Assembly (NCBI GenBank): GCA_964459465.1
Contig: CAYWLR010000018.1
Location: 1-64,000, forward strand
Direction: 5' to 3'
Origin: CALAMC01 sp964459465
GTDB taxonomy: Bacteria > Zixibacteria > MSB-5A5 > GN15 > PGXB01
DNA length: 64,000 nucleotides
Positions 26,204-35,469 of this stretch are shown here, one piece after another. The position numbers were made by a program, and so were the translations under genes. Under the pieces are notes generated by a model. The model was not told the origin of the DNA. It saw only the letters and a list, made by a program, of their open reading frames with translations, and did no database searches. Position 1 is the first letter of the stretch. Each line of letters opens with the position of its first letter.

Positions 26204-27003
26204 AAAGGCTGTTAGCGAGCATAATCATTATTTTCGTGACGTCGTCGTCGGCGCATGATATCGATGGCGGTCGGGGGTTTGGCCTTTCCGGGGCGATACT
26301 TCTGTCGGAGGTGTCGGCGACCGAGTTTGTTTCCTGTCCGGCGGGACCGATGTCGTCAGGACGAATCACTATGGAATCCGGTTATGTCCGCCGCTATGAT
26401 TTATCCGAACTGGACCAGTACCATATTGCGGTGGCTTCGGAATACAAGCGTTTCCGTTTTGGCGTCGGGGCTTCACAGTTCGGAAAGAGCGATTATTATA
26501 CCGAGAAAATATTGAGAATGACATTATCATACGGTATAGATTCGCTCTCTCTCGGAATCATCGCGGGCGGTAAGCTGGTGGAGTTCGGCAACGTGGATGA
26601 ATCATATAATTCCATCGGGCTCGGTCTCGCGGCCGGATATCGTTGGAACCGGTATCATGTGGCGGTGGTGGCCGATAATATCAATAAGCCTCGTTTATCG
26701 TCGGGGTCGGAACCGGATTACCGAAATGTAAATCTGTACGCGGAAATCGAGGAGGCGCAGTATTATTCCATAGTCGGGCGGTTGTGCTGGGAAGATTATT
26801 CGCCGGTGCGGGCAACTCTGGGACAGATATTTCATGTGATGGACGAGCACCTTCTTATGTGGGGTATCAGCTCCAATCCGCTGACGTACGGCGGGGGGGT
26901 GGAACTGGGCTTTAAACGATATTACATCGGCTATACCGTCGCCAATCATCCGACGCTGGGCATGAGTCACGGTGTTGTCCTGGGAGTAAGGAACCTGAAA
27001 TGA
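26200..27003 (+). CDS. PorV/PorQ-like outer-membrane protein
   Basis: 267 residues with a short signal peptide ending near SSSAHD. A GRGFGLSGAILLSEVSAT stretch is followed by barrel-like strands (HIAVASEYKRFRFGVGASQFG, GLGLAAGYRW, HVAVVADNINKP, GGGVELGFKRYYIGYTV). This is the pattern of the PorV/PorQ branch of FadL-like proteins. In Bacteroidetes, PorV binds the C-terminal signals of type IX cargo. Here it directly follows a gene whose product ends in such a domain, which makes a cargo-partner relation plausible. Family assignment is moderate. Confidence 0.62.
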   Translation: MKRLLASIIIIFVTSSSAHDIDGGRGFGLSGAILLSEVSATEFVSCPAGPMSSGRITMESGYVRRYDLSELDQYHIAVASEYKRFRFGVGASQFGKSDYYTEKILRMTLSYGIDSLSLGIIAGGKLVEFGNVDESYNSIGLGLAAGYRWNRYHVAVVADNINKPRLSSGSEPDYRNVNLYAEIEEAQYYSIVGRLCWEDYSPVRATLGQIFHVMDEHLLMWGISSNPLTYGGGVELGFKRYYIGYTVANHPTLGMSHGVVLGVRNLK

Positions 27004-28154
27004 ACCGGGATTACAATAATATATTGCCTCGCGAGCGGGTCGAGCGGTATGAAGAGAAGATACTGGCGCCGTACGCCGCCAAATCCTCGAATTCGCGGGG
27101 GCGGAAATTTCCCCAGAAAGAGCATCCCGTCCGGACCGCCTTTCAGCGCGACCGCGACCGTATCATTCATTCGGCCGCCTTTCGCCGTTTGGAATACAAA
27201 ACGCAGGTTTTTGTCAATCACGAAGGGGATCATTATCGCACGCGACTGACGCATACGATCGAGGTCGCGCAGATCAGCCGTTCGGTGGCGCGGGCGCTGG
27301 GGCTCAACGAGGATTTGGCCGAAGCCATCGCATTGGTGCATGATCTGGGCCATACGCCGTTCGGCCATTCGGGAGAAGACGTCTTGAATGAACTGATGGC
27401 GGATTATGGCGGATTCGGGCATAACCGGCAAACGTTGAAGGTGGTCGATTATCTGGAGCGTCGTTATCCTCATCATCCCGGTTTGAATCTGACCTATGAA
27501 GTGCGCGAGGGAATAGTCAAGCATGAGACCTCGCATGAACCGATCAATCCCAACGAATTCCCGCCAGATGAGCATCCCACGCTGGAGGCGGCGCTGGTGG
27601 ATGTCGCCGACGGCATTGCCTACAGCAGTCATGATATCGATGACGGGCTGACGTCGGGAATATTGAATTGGGATGATTTGGGAAAGGTAGAAATATGGGC
27701 GGAGGCGCTGGCGGCATCGGAAGAGCATTATCCGGGACTGGATGCGGAATTACGGCGGCATGATGTGGTGCGGAGTATCGTCAACGCACTGGCCACCGAC
27801 CTGGTGGACAACACCGCCGAGAACCTGGGTAAAGCCAATATACAGACGCTGGCCGACGTGCGGATGACATCGGTTAAGATGGCCGTATTTTCTCCGGAAA
27901 TGAAGGCGAAGACCCGGCAGTTGAAGCAGTTTCTGGGTGAGAAGCTGTATCGCCACGAGCATATGTTGCGCATGGCCGGTCAGGCCCGCATGATTATCAC
28001 GGCCTTATTCAATTATTATAAGAACGACCCGGAAAAGTTGCATGACAAATATCGGCTTCGCCTCGGGACCGAACCGACGGAGATAATCATTTCCGATTTC
28101 ATCGCCGGTATGACCGACCGGTATGCCTATAAGATGTATGATACGATCAAGTAA
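27000..28154 (+). CDS. dgt: Deoxyguanosinetriphosphate triphosphohydrolase-like HD protein
   Basis: A 384-residue HD-domain enzyme of the dGTPase family that splits dNTPs into deoxynucleoside and triphosphate. The motifs H85 (RLTHTIEVAQI), H114-D115 (ALVHDLGHTPFGH) and a downstream conserved Asp in DVADGIAYSSHDIDDGL form the metal site. The FRRLEYKTQVF signature of the family is present. The length fits the shorter bacterial homologues rather than E. coli Dgt. The start overlaps the stop of the barrel gene (ATGA). It ends four bases before the convergent secreted-protein gene. Confidence 0.9.
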   Translation: MNRDYNNILPRERVERYEEKILAPYAAKSSNSRGRKFPQKEHPVRTAFQRDRDRIIHSAAFRRLEYKTQVFVNHEGDHYRTRLTHTIEVAQISRSVARALGLNEDLAEAIALVHDLGHTPFGHSGEDVLNELMADYGGFGHNRQTLKVVDYLERRYPHHPGLNLTYEVREGIVKHETSHEPINPNEFPPDEHPTLEAALVDVADGIAYSSHDIDDGLTSGILNWDDLGKVEIWAEALAASEEHYPGLDAELRRHDVVRSIVNALATDLVDNTAENLGKANIQTLADVRMTSVKMAVFSPEMKAKTRQLKQFLGEKLYRHEHMLRMAGQARMIITALFNYYKNDPEKLHDKYRLRLGTEPTEIIISDFIAGMTDRYAYKMYDTIK

Positions 28155-28157
28155 TAT

Positions 28158-31100
28158 CTATTTCAGCATTATCATCTTGCGCGTCTGAATGTTATTGTCC
28201 GCCTTAAGCCGGTACAAATAAATCCCGGATGTGACTGCTTCGCCGCGGTCGTTGAGGCCGTCCCAAACCACAACGTGTTGCCCCGCAGACCGGGTTTCAT
28301 CCACGAGAGTGCATACTTTACGCCCCAGAATATTGAAAATTTCCAATGTTACATGAGTCCGAGTCGGAATCGAGTAGGCAATACTGGTAGCGGCGTTGAA
28401 CGGATTCGGGTAGTTCTGGCCCAGCGTGAATTGATTCGGCAGGATGGGGGCATTATCATCATTGCCGATGCCGGTCGGAAGATTTTCTATTATGACATTA
28501 ATCAAACTCCGGGCGTCATCGATATTCATCTGCCATAAATGGAAACCGAATAAATAGGTCGTGTAGTCATCGGTTGTCGTTTTAACCCCGACCGGCTGAT
28601 TATGAAACAACGACCATTGGGGATAAAGCGATTCATAGAGGTACAAAATCTCTCCCCGGTCGTTGGTTTTGAATGCGGCCACACCGGGTGCGGATTTATA
28701 GGGCCAGATGTAGGAGACAATATCAGGGTCATATTGTCTTTTTAAAGTATCCACGTTCATTATGGGATAGGCCGATTGCATTGGCAGGGCACGGATGAAT
28801 CCCGCCAACGAGTCGATCGATGGCAGGAGCGGGTCGGGATAAGTGATATCGAGGTAATAAGTCGGCCAGATATGAATAATGGAATCAATGCCGAAATATG
28901 ATTGGGCAAAAGGTGAATATACTTTTATATAATATTCTCCACTGGAGATCAAACCGGGATAATTAAGCCTGTGCAGGTTCCCACAATAGATAATGGTCCC
29001 GCCTGATTCCAAATACCGAGTCAGCCATTCGTATTCCTCTTCATATTTCATTAATCGTTCAGTCAAGCCTTCGTCCACTATCAGCGCTTTAAACGGCAAT
29101 AGCATCCGCCAATTAAAGCATTCTTCGGGATTCGGATGAGTGCAATCGGGATTATAAAAATAGCCTTCAGGATTGATTATTTCATAATCGTAGCCGTCCA
29201 GCAGGCTGTTATAGAGGTTTAAAAGCGAGTCGAAATTCACCAGATCGAATGAATTTCCCCACGTCCAGAACAGAGCCACGTCGCGCGTTTTGGCGAGTTT
29301 ATAATATGCATATATCGCCTCGGTGAATTCGGACTCCAGACCGTTTGGGTCAACGGCCGTGATATAATAACGATAACGTTCATCAATCGGATCGATGGCG
29401 ATTTCGAAAATGTCGCCATCCACGGTGGCCCATGGTTGCATGGCGCAATAATAGTACTTTCTGTCACCGATTTGAAAGCTATCGACGACGTTGTCCATCC
29501 GGCGAAGGCTGTAAAAGGCATGCTCTTGATACATGGAGTGGTCGGTCGAATCGACGCGATAGATATTATAATGGTCGATATCGACGCCTTCCGGGCCGGT
29601 CCATGTAATTACTGCGGGCTGGCCATCGGGCGCAAAAATGTATGGTGATCCTGTTTCCGGCGCCGGATAGCGTTCACCGGAACGGACGATGAGGGTCCGG
29701 CCGGGATCACCGATTGTTTTCCCGGCGTTATTGGCGACGTTGACAAAATAGTACCGATTGGGATCAAGCCCGGACAGAAGATAAGAATATGTTCGGCCAA
29801 CCTGATCATGAAGAATGAATTCGGTCGGTTCCAGCCATGGGGGAAGGGCGTCGGGGTAAGGGAACATGTCAAACGGGACAGGAGAAAGATAAATGTCATA
29901 GCCGGTTACATCGCCAAAGACCCACGGGTCCCATTCGATACGGACGGTGTCATCGCCGTGCGCCACTTCACGCAGACCCAGCACCGGGAATTGGGGTTGA
30001 ATCAGCGAGTCGGCCAACAGGTCGGCTTTCTGGGGGCTCTGGATTAAGGCGTCTGAATCAAGATTAGCCAAATACTCTAAAGGATTATCAATGTTGTTGG
30101 CAAGATTGTCAGGGTCGGTGTGAAATTGCTCGGCGGTCAGTGTCGAAAAAATCATCCTTGCACTGGAGTCCGGCATTAAATCGACCGGGCCGACCGATAA
30201 TAAAAATCGGGAATCACAGCAGGAATAAAAATCCCAGGGCGGGTCCGGAGGGAAGGTATTAAGCCAGATTGGGTCATCGTCTTCGATATATCGTGCAAAT
30301 ATGAAGTCATAATCCCATTCTTTATGGCTCATGATGTAGTATTTATTTTTGTCGCCTTCGGGTGTTCCGGTGCCGAGTGTGCCAAAATCGCGGAAGGGGT
30401 CATCGTCCGTTCCTCTTTGACGCGCCCCAAAATCATTATATGGATAAGAATTGGACACCCACCAGTTGAAATTGGTATCGGTGGCGGCGAACGACGTTTC
30501 AATCAGTTTGAGTCCCATTACGCGGGTGGCGCTGTAGCCATCAACGTATTCATGGCTTCCCGGATGCGGGTCGCCATCGTTGTCATACGCATAAGCCAGG
30601 CCATATTCCCGAAGCGACCCGACAAAATCATCATTGAACCCGGCCTCTCCAAGCCCGGCGGCCCATATATCGGCGTCCATAAATATTCCGATGTATGCTT
30701 TGTCAATGGCATTGTCGCTGATATTGGTGACAACGAGGTCATACAATATGGCCTTGTTATAATCATCATTATTGATGTTATGCCCGCGTAATGCCAGACG
30801 AAGCCCCATAGGCTCATGAGTGTAAAGCGTATAGTTGTCGGGAATGGTGTCATAAAATAACGCGTGAAATGAATTTTCGGCCGGGTAAAATTGACGGGTC
30901 ACCGTGGGATCCGGGTATTTTTTTCCGGGGGGATACATTTCACCGGTTAACGACCAGCCTTCGGCACCGACCGAAACCAGCGTGTCGCCGTTGATAATGC
31001 CTCCGACCCAAATGCCACCGCCGAAAAGATATTCGACATTCTCTTGAGGCGGTGTTACAAAAGAGGGGTATCCCATCATGATTGCACTCGACGGCCCATA

Positions 31101-31346
31101 TTGAGATGGAGGCCAAAAGCCGGTGCCGAGTTGCCCATAGCAATTGAATGATGATAAAATCTCATTTGTGCCGTGGAAAGCAATCCATTGTGGCCAGATT
31201 TCGACGGTATCGGTCAGAAGATTACTGGCGGCAACCATGGCGCTGTTGTGAATCTGTCTTGAATCGTCGTCGTAATAAGCCCGGGCAAAGATCGGCCCTA
31301 CGTTCAGCAATGCCAGCACGAGAAATGTAATAAATATCATTCGCAT
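28158..31346 (-). CDS. Large secreted protein with fibronectin-like domains and type IX-like C-terminal domain
   Basis: 1062 residues with a signal peptide (MIFITFLVLALLNVGPIFARA). The first 400 residues are rich in Tyr/Asp/Gly and have no recognised domain. Fibronectin type III-like segments follow near residues 460-680 (LREVAHGDDTVRIEWDP, QPAVITWTGPEGVDIDHYNIYR). Next is a Rossmann-like stretch on a possible hydrolase scaffold (ESGGTIIYCGNLHR). The end has LGQNYPNPFNAATSIAYSIP and GIYLYRLKADN, the hallmark of type IX / FlgD-like sorting domains. It is probably cell-surface or extracellular. GAGGGGGAAAA precedes the start. Function unknown. Confidence 0.8.
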   Translation of the reverse strand: MRMIFITFLVLALLNVGPIFARAYYDDDSRQIHNSAMVAASNLLTDTVEIWPQWIAFHGTNEILSSFNCYGQLGTGFWPPSQYGPSSAIMMGYPSFVTPPQENVEYLFGGGIWVGGIINGDTLVSVGAEGWSLTGEMYPPGKKYPDPTVTRQFYPAENSFHALFYDTIPDNYTLYTHEPMGLRLALRGHNINNDDYNKAILYDLVVTNISDNAIDKAYIGIFMDADIWAAGLGEAGFNDDFVGSLREYGLAYAYDNDGDPHPGSHEYVDGYSATRVMGLKLIETSFAATDTNFNWWVSNSYPYNDFGARQRGTDDDPFRDFGTLGTGTPEGDKNKYYIMSHKEWDYDFIFARYIEDDDPIWLNTFPPDPPWDFYSCCDSRFLLSVGPVDLMPDSSARMIFSTLTAEQFHTDPDNLANNIDNPLEYLANLDSDALIQSPQKADLLADSLIQPQFPVLGLREVAHGDDTVRIEWDPWVFGDVTGYDIYLSPVPFDMFPYPDALPPWLEPTEFILHDQVGRTYSYLLSGLDPNRYYFVNVANNAGKTIGDPGRTLIVRSGERYPAPETGSPYIFAPDGQPAVITWTGPEGVDIDHYNIYRVDSTDHSMYQEHAFYSLRRMDNVVDSFQIGDRKYYYCAMQPWATVDGDIFEIAIDPIDERYRYYITAVDPNGLESEFTEAIYAYYKLAKTRDVALFWTWGNSFDLVNFDSLLNLYNSLLDGYDYEIINPEGYFYNPDCTHPNPEECFNWRMLLPFKALIVDEGLTERLMKYEEEYEWLTRYLESGGTIIYCGNLHRLNYPGLISSGEYYIKVYSPFAQSYFGIDSIIHIWPTYYLDITYPDPLLPSIDSLAGFIRALPMQSAYPIMNVDTLKRQYDPDIVSYIWPYKSAPGVAAFKTNDRGEILYLYESLYPQWSLFHNQPVGVKTTTDDYTTYLFGFHLWQMNIDDARSLINVIIENLPTGIGNDDNAPILPNQFTLGQNYPNPFNAATSIAYSIPTRTHVTLEIFNILGRKVCTLVDETRSAGQHVVVWDGLNDRGEAVTSGIYLYRLKADNNIQTRKMIMLK

Positions 31347-31468
31347 GACGTTTTCCCCCTCAAGCGAAAATAGACATATAATTCTTTATTAATATAATCG
31401 AATTTCGAAAAACCCCAATAACTTATTTACCCTTAATTGTGGGACGAAATAAGCTGGCCTTTTAATTA

Positions 31469-32011
31469 ATGGTATTACGCAAAATTGGGCTCAATTCAGA
31501 CCGAATGTATGAACCGGTCTTCATGGCATTTTGCATTGTCCGGCGGGGTCGCGGTGTTTCCGTATTATCCGACAACGACTTACAATTGGATAAAATCGGT
31601 TTGCAAAATGGCAGGGTGTTTGCCCTATTAACGGGCATGAACTGTTACTTCGGCATATATAATCGCGACGGCGAAGCCGGTGATGACAAAAAAATGCTGG
31701 TTTGTTTTTCGATCCCGGAAGTCGGGATCAATTTCAAGGCCCCCTTCGCCGGGGAGGCGCTCCATACCGAATACGCCTCTTTATTGACTTTGCTGGAATT
31801 TATTGAGCTTAATCAGAAGCTGTTTCAGGGCAAGGAACTCAACATCTACAGCGATAATCTCGATTTAATCGGTCAGATCAACGAGAAGACCTGCCAGTAC
31901 GAATACAGCCAGTTATTGGGCAAGGTGCTGGAATACAAGGAAAAATATACTTATTCCATAGGCTGGATACCAAAAGGTCAAAACCCGGCGGTCCGTAACC
32001 TTTTTGATTGA
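31469..32011 (+). CDS. RNase H-like fold protein, unknown role
   Basis: 180 residues and soluble. The second half reads like an RNase H fold: an acidic residue in HTEYASLLTLLEF, an aspartate in LNIYSDNLDLIGQIN, helices around QLLGKVLEYKEKY, and the final strand YSIGWIPKGQNPAVRN. These are the spacings seen in plant-type and bacterial RNase H-like proteins. The first catalytic aspartate near the start is not obvious, so activity is uncertain. It lies 31 bases upstream of holA. The ATG at 31469 lacks a good ribosome binding site; an inner ATG at 31508 is an alternative. No named family is claimed. Confidence 0.5.
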   Translation: MVLRKIGLNSDRMYEPVFMAFCIVRRGRGVSVLSDNDLQLDKIGLQNGRVFALLTGMNCYFGIYNRDGEAGDDKKMLVCFSIPEVGINFKAPFAGEALHTEYASLLTLLEFIELNQKLFQGKELNIYSDNLDLIGQINEKTCQYEYSQLLGKVLEYKEKYTYSIGWIPKGQNPAVRNLFD

Positions 32012-32042
32012 CGATTATCTTTCCCGGCCCTAATTTGGGGCT

Positions 32043-33062
32043 GTGTCGCCAAATGAACTAATAAAAGAACTCGAAGCCGGTCGTTTTCGTCCGGTTTACT
32101 ATTTCTACGGGAGCGAGGATTATCGTATCAAGGAAGCGGAGCGCTCGCTGGTTCGTAAATTTTTGCCCCGGCAGTCATTTAATTTCGGGTATAAAAACCT
32201 GTCGGCCTCGCGGGCGGATATCAAGGATATTCTGACGGAGCTGTCGGTCGTGCCGATGCTCGGGGAAAGGCAGGCTTTTGTCATAGGTGATATTCAAGCT
32301 CTGACACCGGCCCAGCTCGAGAAACTATTTAAAATGCTCGACCCACCCGATCCCAATCGCATGGTCATATTAATTTCCCCGGCGGACAAAACCCCGCGCA
32401 AGGATACCAAGACGTTTAGGCTTTTGGTTGAGCAAACCACGGCGGTTGAGTTCAAGAAATACACGATGGCGGAATCGGGCAAAAAGATACGTTTTATACT
32501 CAAGGAAAACGCTATTGTAATCGACTCCGAGGCTCTGGAGCTTTTAATCGAATTGGCCGGAGGAGATTTGGGAGGAATCATCGGCGAAGTCAACAAGATT
32601 ATCGATTATATCGGTAAAGGGGGGCGTGTCACGGTGGCCGATATCAGTGAAATCTGCTCTGACTATCAATCTTTCGAGAATTATGTGTTGGGTGAGAAAG
32701 TGGCCTCTTTTAATCTGGAAATCGCATTGGGGACACTGCACAATCTGCTTCGCAAGGGGGATCGACCATCGACGCTGATTTTTCAACTGGGGGAGTTTTT
32801 TCTGGGCGTTTATCTGGTCAAAAATGGCAAACCGGCGATGATGGGTAAATCCGACCAGAGCTGGAAATACCGCAAATTCACGAGTTTTTTTACGAACACG
32901 CAACTTGAAGAAATATTGGAACTTACGGCAAGCGCCGACCGTGATTTGCGCGGCAATATCAAGCCCGAAAGCATGATTCTGGAAAAGCTTATTGTAAATA
33001 TCCAGTCTCTGTGCAAGGAAAAATCTGACTCCGGACGGGAAATTCAGGGAAGAAAAGACTGA
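32043..33062 (+). CDS. holA: DNA polymerase III delta subunit HolA
   Basis: 339 residues, full length for the clamp-loader delta subunit. The conserved N-terminus (PVYYFYGSEDYRIKEA), the NRMVILISPADK stretch and the C-terminal QLGEFFLGVYLV helix region are visible. Delta opens the beta sliding clamp within the clamp loader. It starts at GTG 32043, where the protein begins SPNELIKELEAGRF. It lies 16 bases before an ECF sigma gene, so the two may share a transcript. Confidence 0.92.
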   Translation: MSPNELIKELEAGRFRPVYYFYGSEDYRIKEAERSLVRKFLPRQSFNFGYKNLSASRADIKDILTELSVVPMLGERQAFVIGDIQALTPAQLEKLFKMLDPPDPNRMVILISPADKTPRKDTKTFRLLVEQTTAVEFKKYTMAESGKKIRFILKENAIVIDSEALELLIELAGGDLGGIIGEVNKIIDYIGKGGRVTVADISEICSDYQSFENYVLGEKVASFNLEIALGTLHNLLRKGDRPSTLIFQLGEFFLGVYLVKNGKPAMMGKSDQSWKYRKFTSFFTNTQLEEILELTASADRDLRGNIKPESMILEKLIVNIQSLCKEKSDSGREIQGRKD

Positions 33063-33078
33063 TTGGGCTGTAAGAATC

Positions 33079-33633
33079 ATGGATAATGGCCCGGAAGATC
33101 GTCGGTTGATTGAGCAAGCCGCCAGCGGCGATCGCCGGGCGTTCGGTGAACTGGTGACCCGCTATCAGAGGAGGCTTTTTCGATTCGTGTTTATGCTTCT
33201 CAAATCCAAAGACGGCGCCGATGATATCGTGCAGGATGCGTTTGTCAATGCCTGGCAGGCGCTGGCCACGTTCGAGTCGGACAAGCCCTTTTACCCCTGG
33301 CTGTCCACGATTGCCCGCAATCTGGCGCTCAACCGGTTGAAGCGAGAGGCTCGTCAGACGCAGGCATCGGAAATGGAAGATGAATTCGAAAAAATTCCGG
33401 AGCGGGCGTTAAATCCACTGGATAGATTAATCGAGAAGGAAAACGACCGTGTCCTGGCGCGGGCGGTGATGAGCCTGCCGGAACAGTACCGCACGGTTTT
33501 CGTGTTGCGGATGATAGAGAAAATGCCGTATGAAAAAATCGCTGAACAACTTAATATATCACCGGGAACGGTGGATTCGCGCCTGCACCGGGCGCGAGCG
33601 AAACTTATGGAGATGCTCAAGGAGCATTTATAG
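33079..33633 (+). CDS. ECF sigma factor (RpoE-like), second copy
   Basis: 184 residues with region 2 (DIVQDAFVNAWQAL, WLSTIARNLALNRLKRE) and region 4 (LPEQYRTVFVLRMIEKMPYEKIAEQLNISPGTVDSRLHRARAKL). It differs clearly from the other ECF factor in the window at 16945. It is followed after eight bases by a membrane protein likely to be its anti-sigma factor, then by PspC and toast-rack proteins, suggesting envelope stress control. Confidence 0.94.
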   Translation: MDNGPEDRRLIEQAASGDRRAFGELVTRYQRRLFRFVFMLLKSKDGADDIVQDAFVNAWQALATFESDKPFYPWLSTIARNLALNRLKREARQTQASEMEDEFEKIPERALNPLDRLIEKENDRVLARAVMSLPEQYRTVFVLRMIEKMPYEKIAEQLNISPGTVDSRLHRARAKLMEMLKEHL

Positions 33634-33641
33634 ATTGTGTC

Positions 33642-34982
33642 ATGCTGGATGATGAAAAAAGACATTTGATCGAGCGCTATTTCGACAGTCAGCTCGACGA
33701 AAGCGGTGTCGCCGATGCCATGCGGTTGCTGGAGCAGTCCGATGAAGCGCAGCAGTACTACAATGAACTCAAGGTTTTAGCCGAGCAGGCCGAGGGACTG
33801 ATGCTTGACGGCGATGATGATTTCTGGCGGGCGCAAAAAGAGTCGATACTGGATAGAATCGCCGCGGAAGATGAGAAGAAAATTGTGCCGGTCAAGGCGG
33901 GCAATAAATTTTGGCGTCTGCGCACGCTGGCCGTGGCGGCGTCGGTGATATTGGTCGGTGTAATTACGATTTACGAAGTAAAACGATTCCCCGATTTTAA
34001 TCGGCCCAAAGAAGATGCCATGCCGCGGATGGCCCCGGCCGTGGTTGATACGGCAATAACCAAAGTACGGGACGAAGATGCCGTTAAGAAGGGGCCGATA
34101 ACCCCGAAAGCTGAACCCCGGGCAGTTGAAGATGAAAAGGCATCGCCGCCACCCGAACCATCTATTACGACTGAACAGGTAATGATGGCAGAAGTGCCGG
34201 CCATGACTCATGAAAAAGGCGTCGAATGGCAAACACCAGGAATTGAACTGCAAGGGGAAGGGAAATTGGATGTTGCCGGAAGCAACCTGATTCAACCCTC
34301 GATGCATCATGAGGAAATTACGCTGGAACAGGGGATGGAGGCGCTGGACCATGGAAGGGTCGAAGAGGGCACCGAACAGCCGGTAGCGGTCGAGCCGGAT
34401 TCGAGGGAAGGGGTCGGGTTAAAACCCAGGGAACTGGCGAAGCCTGAAACCGCAAAGAGAAAAATCTCCGATATGCCGGTGGTCAGCGTTGATTCATTGT
34501 TGAAGCTGAACAGCTCCGACTATGGATATGACCAGAACGGGAAGATCATCATCAGGGGCGGTCGGGCGGGGGAGGTGGCCTTTGTAAAAGAAAAAGAAGC
34601 ACTCCAGGGAAAGGCCGACCATGTGCTGTTGGATAAGGATGTGACGGTTGTTGGTATGACGGTGGAGGAGGTCGATTCGCTGGCGTATTGGTCGCGGCGG
34701 CTGGACAGTCTTGAGGTCGCGTTGGCCGAAACAAATTCGCCGCATTATCGCATGGCTGTGGCCAAGGCGACCCGTCGGACAACGACGGCGGATAGTGCCA
34801 CGTTCGATTCTTTGAGGTGGCACTATGCCGAGGCTTTGTACAAAGCCGCCATGTTATCCGGTGATACGGTCGATATACGACCTCACATTGATAAATTATC
34901 CCGTTTGAAAGAGCAATCCCGGGGGGATCTGACCGAAATTATCTCACGTTATATGTCCGACCTGGAATCTCGTAAAAAATAG
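33642..34982 (+). CDS. Putative anti-sigma factor with long periplasmic domain
   Basis: 446 residues. The N-terminal 50 residues (EKRHLIERYFDSQLDESGVADAMRLL) resemble the helical sigma-binding domain of anti-sigma factors without the zinc motif. One membrane helix (LRTLAVAASVILVGVITIYEV) lies near residues 88-108. The long outer part is rich in Pro/Glu/Lys, then contains a folded-looking segment with IIIRGGRAGEVAFV near residues 300-320, similar to TonB plug-like or carboxypeptidase-regulatory pieces. Its place after an ECF gene supports the role. The size of the outer domain is unusual and could sense an envelope signal. Confidence 0.6.
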   Translation: MLDDEKRHLIERYFDSQLDESGVADAMRLLEQSDEAQQYYNELKVLAEQAEGLMLDGDDDFWRAQKESILDRIAAEDEKKIVPVKAGNKFWRLRTLAVAASVILVGVITIYEVKRFPDFNRPKEDAMPRMAPAVVDTAITKVRDEDAVKKGPITPKAEPRAVEDEKASPPPEPSITTEQVMMAEVPAMTHEKGVEWQTPGIELQGEGKLDVAGSNLIQPSMHHEEITLEQGMEALDHGRVEEGTEQPVAVEPDSREGVGLKPRELAKPETAKRKISDMPVVSVDSLLKLNSSDYGYDQNGKIIIRGGRAGEVAFVKEKEALQGKADHVLLDKDVTVVGMTVEEVDSLAYWSRRLDSLEVALAETNSPHYRMAVAKATRRTTTADSATFDSLRWHYAEALYKAAMLSGDTVDIRPHIDKLSRLKEQSRGDLTEIISRYMSDLESRKK

Positions 34983-35046
34983 AATCTTTTAATTCCCGTT
35001 TACGTAATTCAAGATAAAGAAAGCCCTTAATAGAAAAGGAGGCGGC

Positions 35047-35469
35047 ATGGAAAGAAAGTTGTATCGCAGCCGCATCGATAATAAAATTGCCGGGGTATGC
35101 GGCGGCCTGGGAGAGTATTTTAATATCGACCCGACATTTATCCGTATCGCCATGATCCTTCTGGTATTCGCCCACGGTATCGGGCTGATCGCATATATCA
35201 TTTCGTGGATAGTTATGCCACTGCGGCCGATTCTCGACCCGGTCGAACCGTTAAAGAGGCAGTACTCGCCGGCCAATAAATATCTTCCCGGTATTTTACT
35301 GATCGCGGTCGGGCTGGTGTTTTTGATGAACAATCTCTGGTGGTGGTTTGACATCTGGTATTTATGGCCGATTGTTTTGATTGCCCTGGGGGCGTATCTG
35401 ATATTGGGCGTGACCGGTCAAAAAGCAAAGCGCGATAATGAAACGCAACCGACAGGGGTGGGGCAATGA
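35047..35469 (+). CDS. PspC-domain membrane protein
   Basis: 140 residues. The PspC domain covers residues 1-60: YRSRIDNKIAGVCGGLGEYFNIDPTFIRI, then a membrane helix and YIISWIVMPLRP. A second membrane segment pair (YLPGILLIAVGLVFLMNN, YLWPIVLIALGAYLIL) follows. PspC proteins take part in sensing inner-membrane stress. AAAAGGAGGC precedes the start. It overlaps the next gene by four bases and follows the ECF/anti-sigma pair by 64 bases. Confidence 0.88.
   Translation: MERKLYRSRIDNKIAGVCGGLGEYFNIDPTFIRIAMILLVFAHGIGLIAYIISWIVMPLRPILDPVEPLKRQYSPANKYLPGILLIAVGLVFLMNNLWWWFDIWYLWPIVLIALGAYLILGVTGQKAKRDNETQPTGVGQ

Noticed and set aside
30324..30791. 155-residue plus-strand frame inside the large secreted protein gene
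   Set aside because: Shadow of the minus-strand gene, with no domain or start signal of its own.
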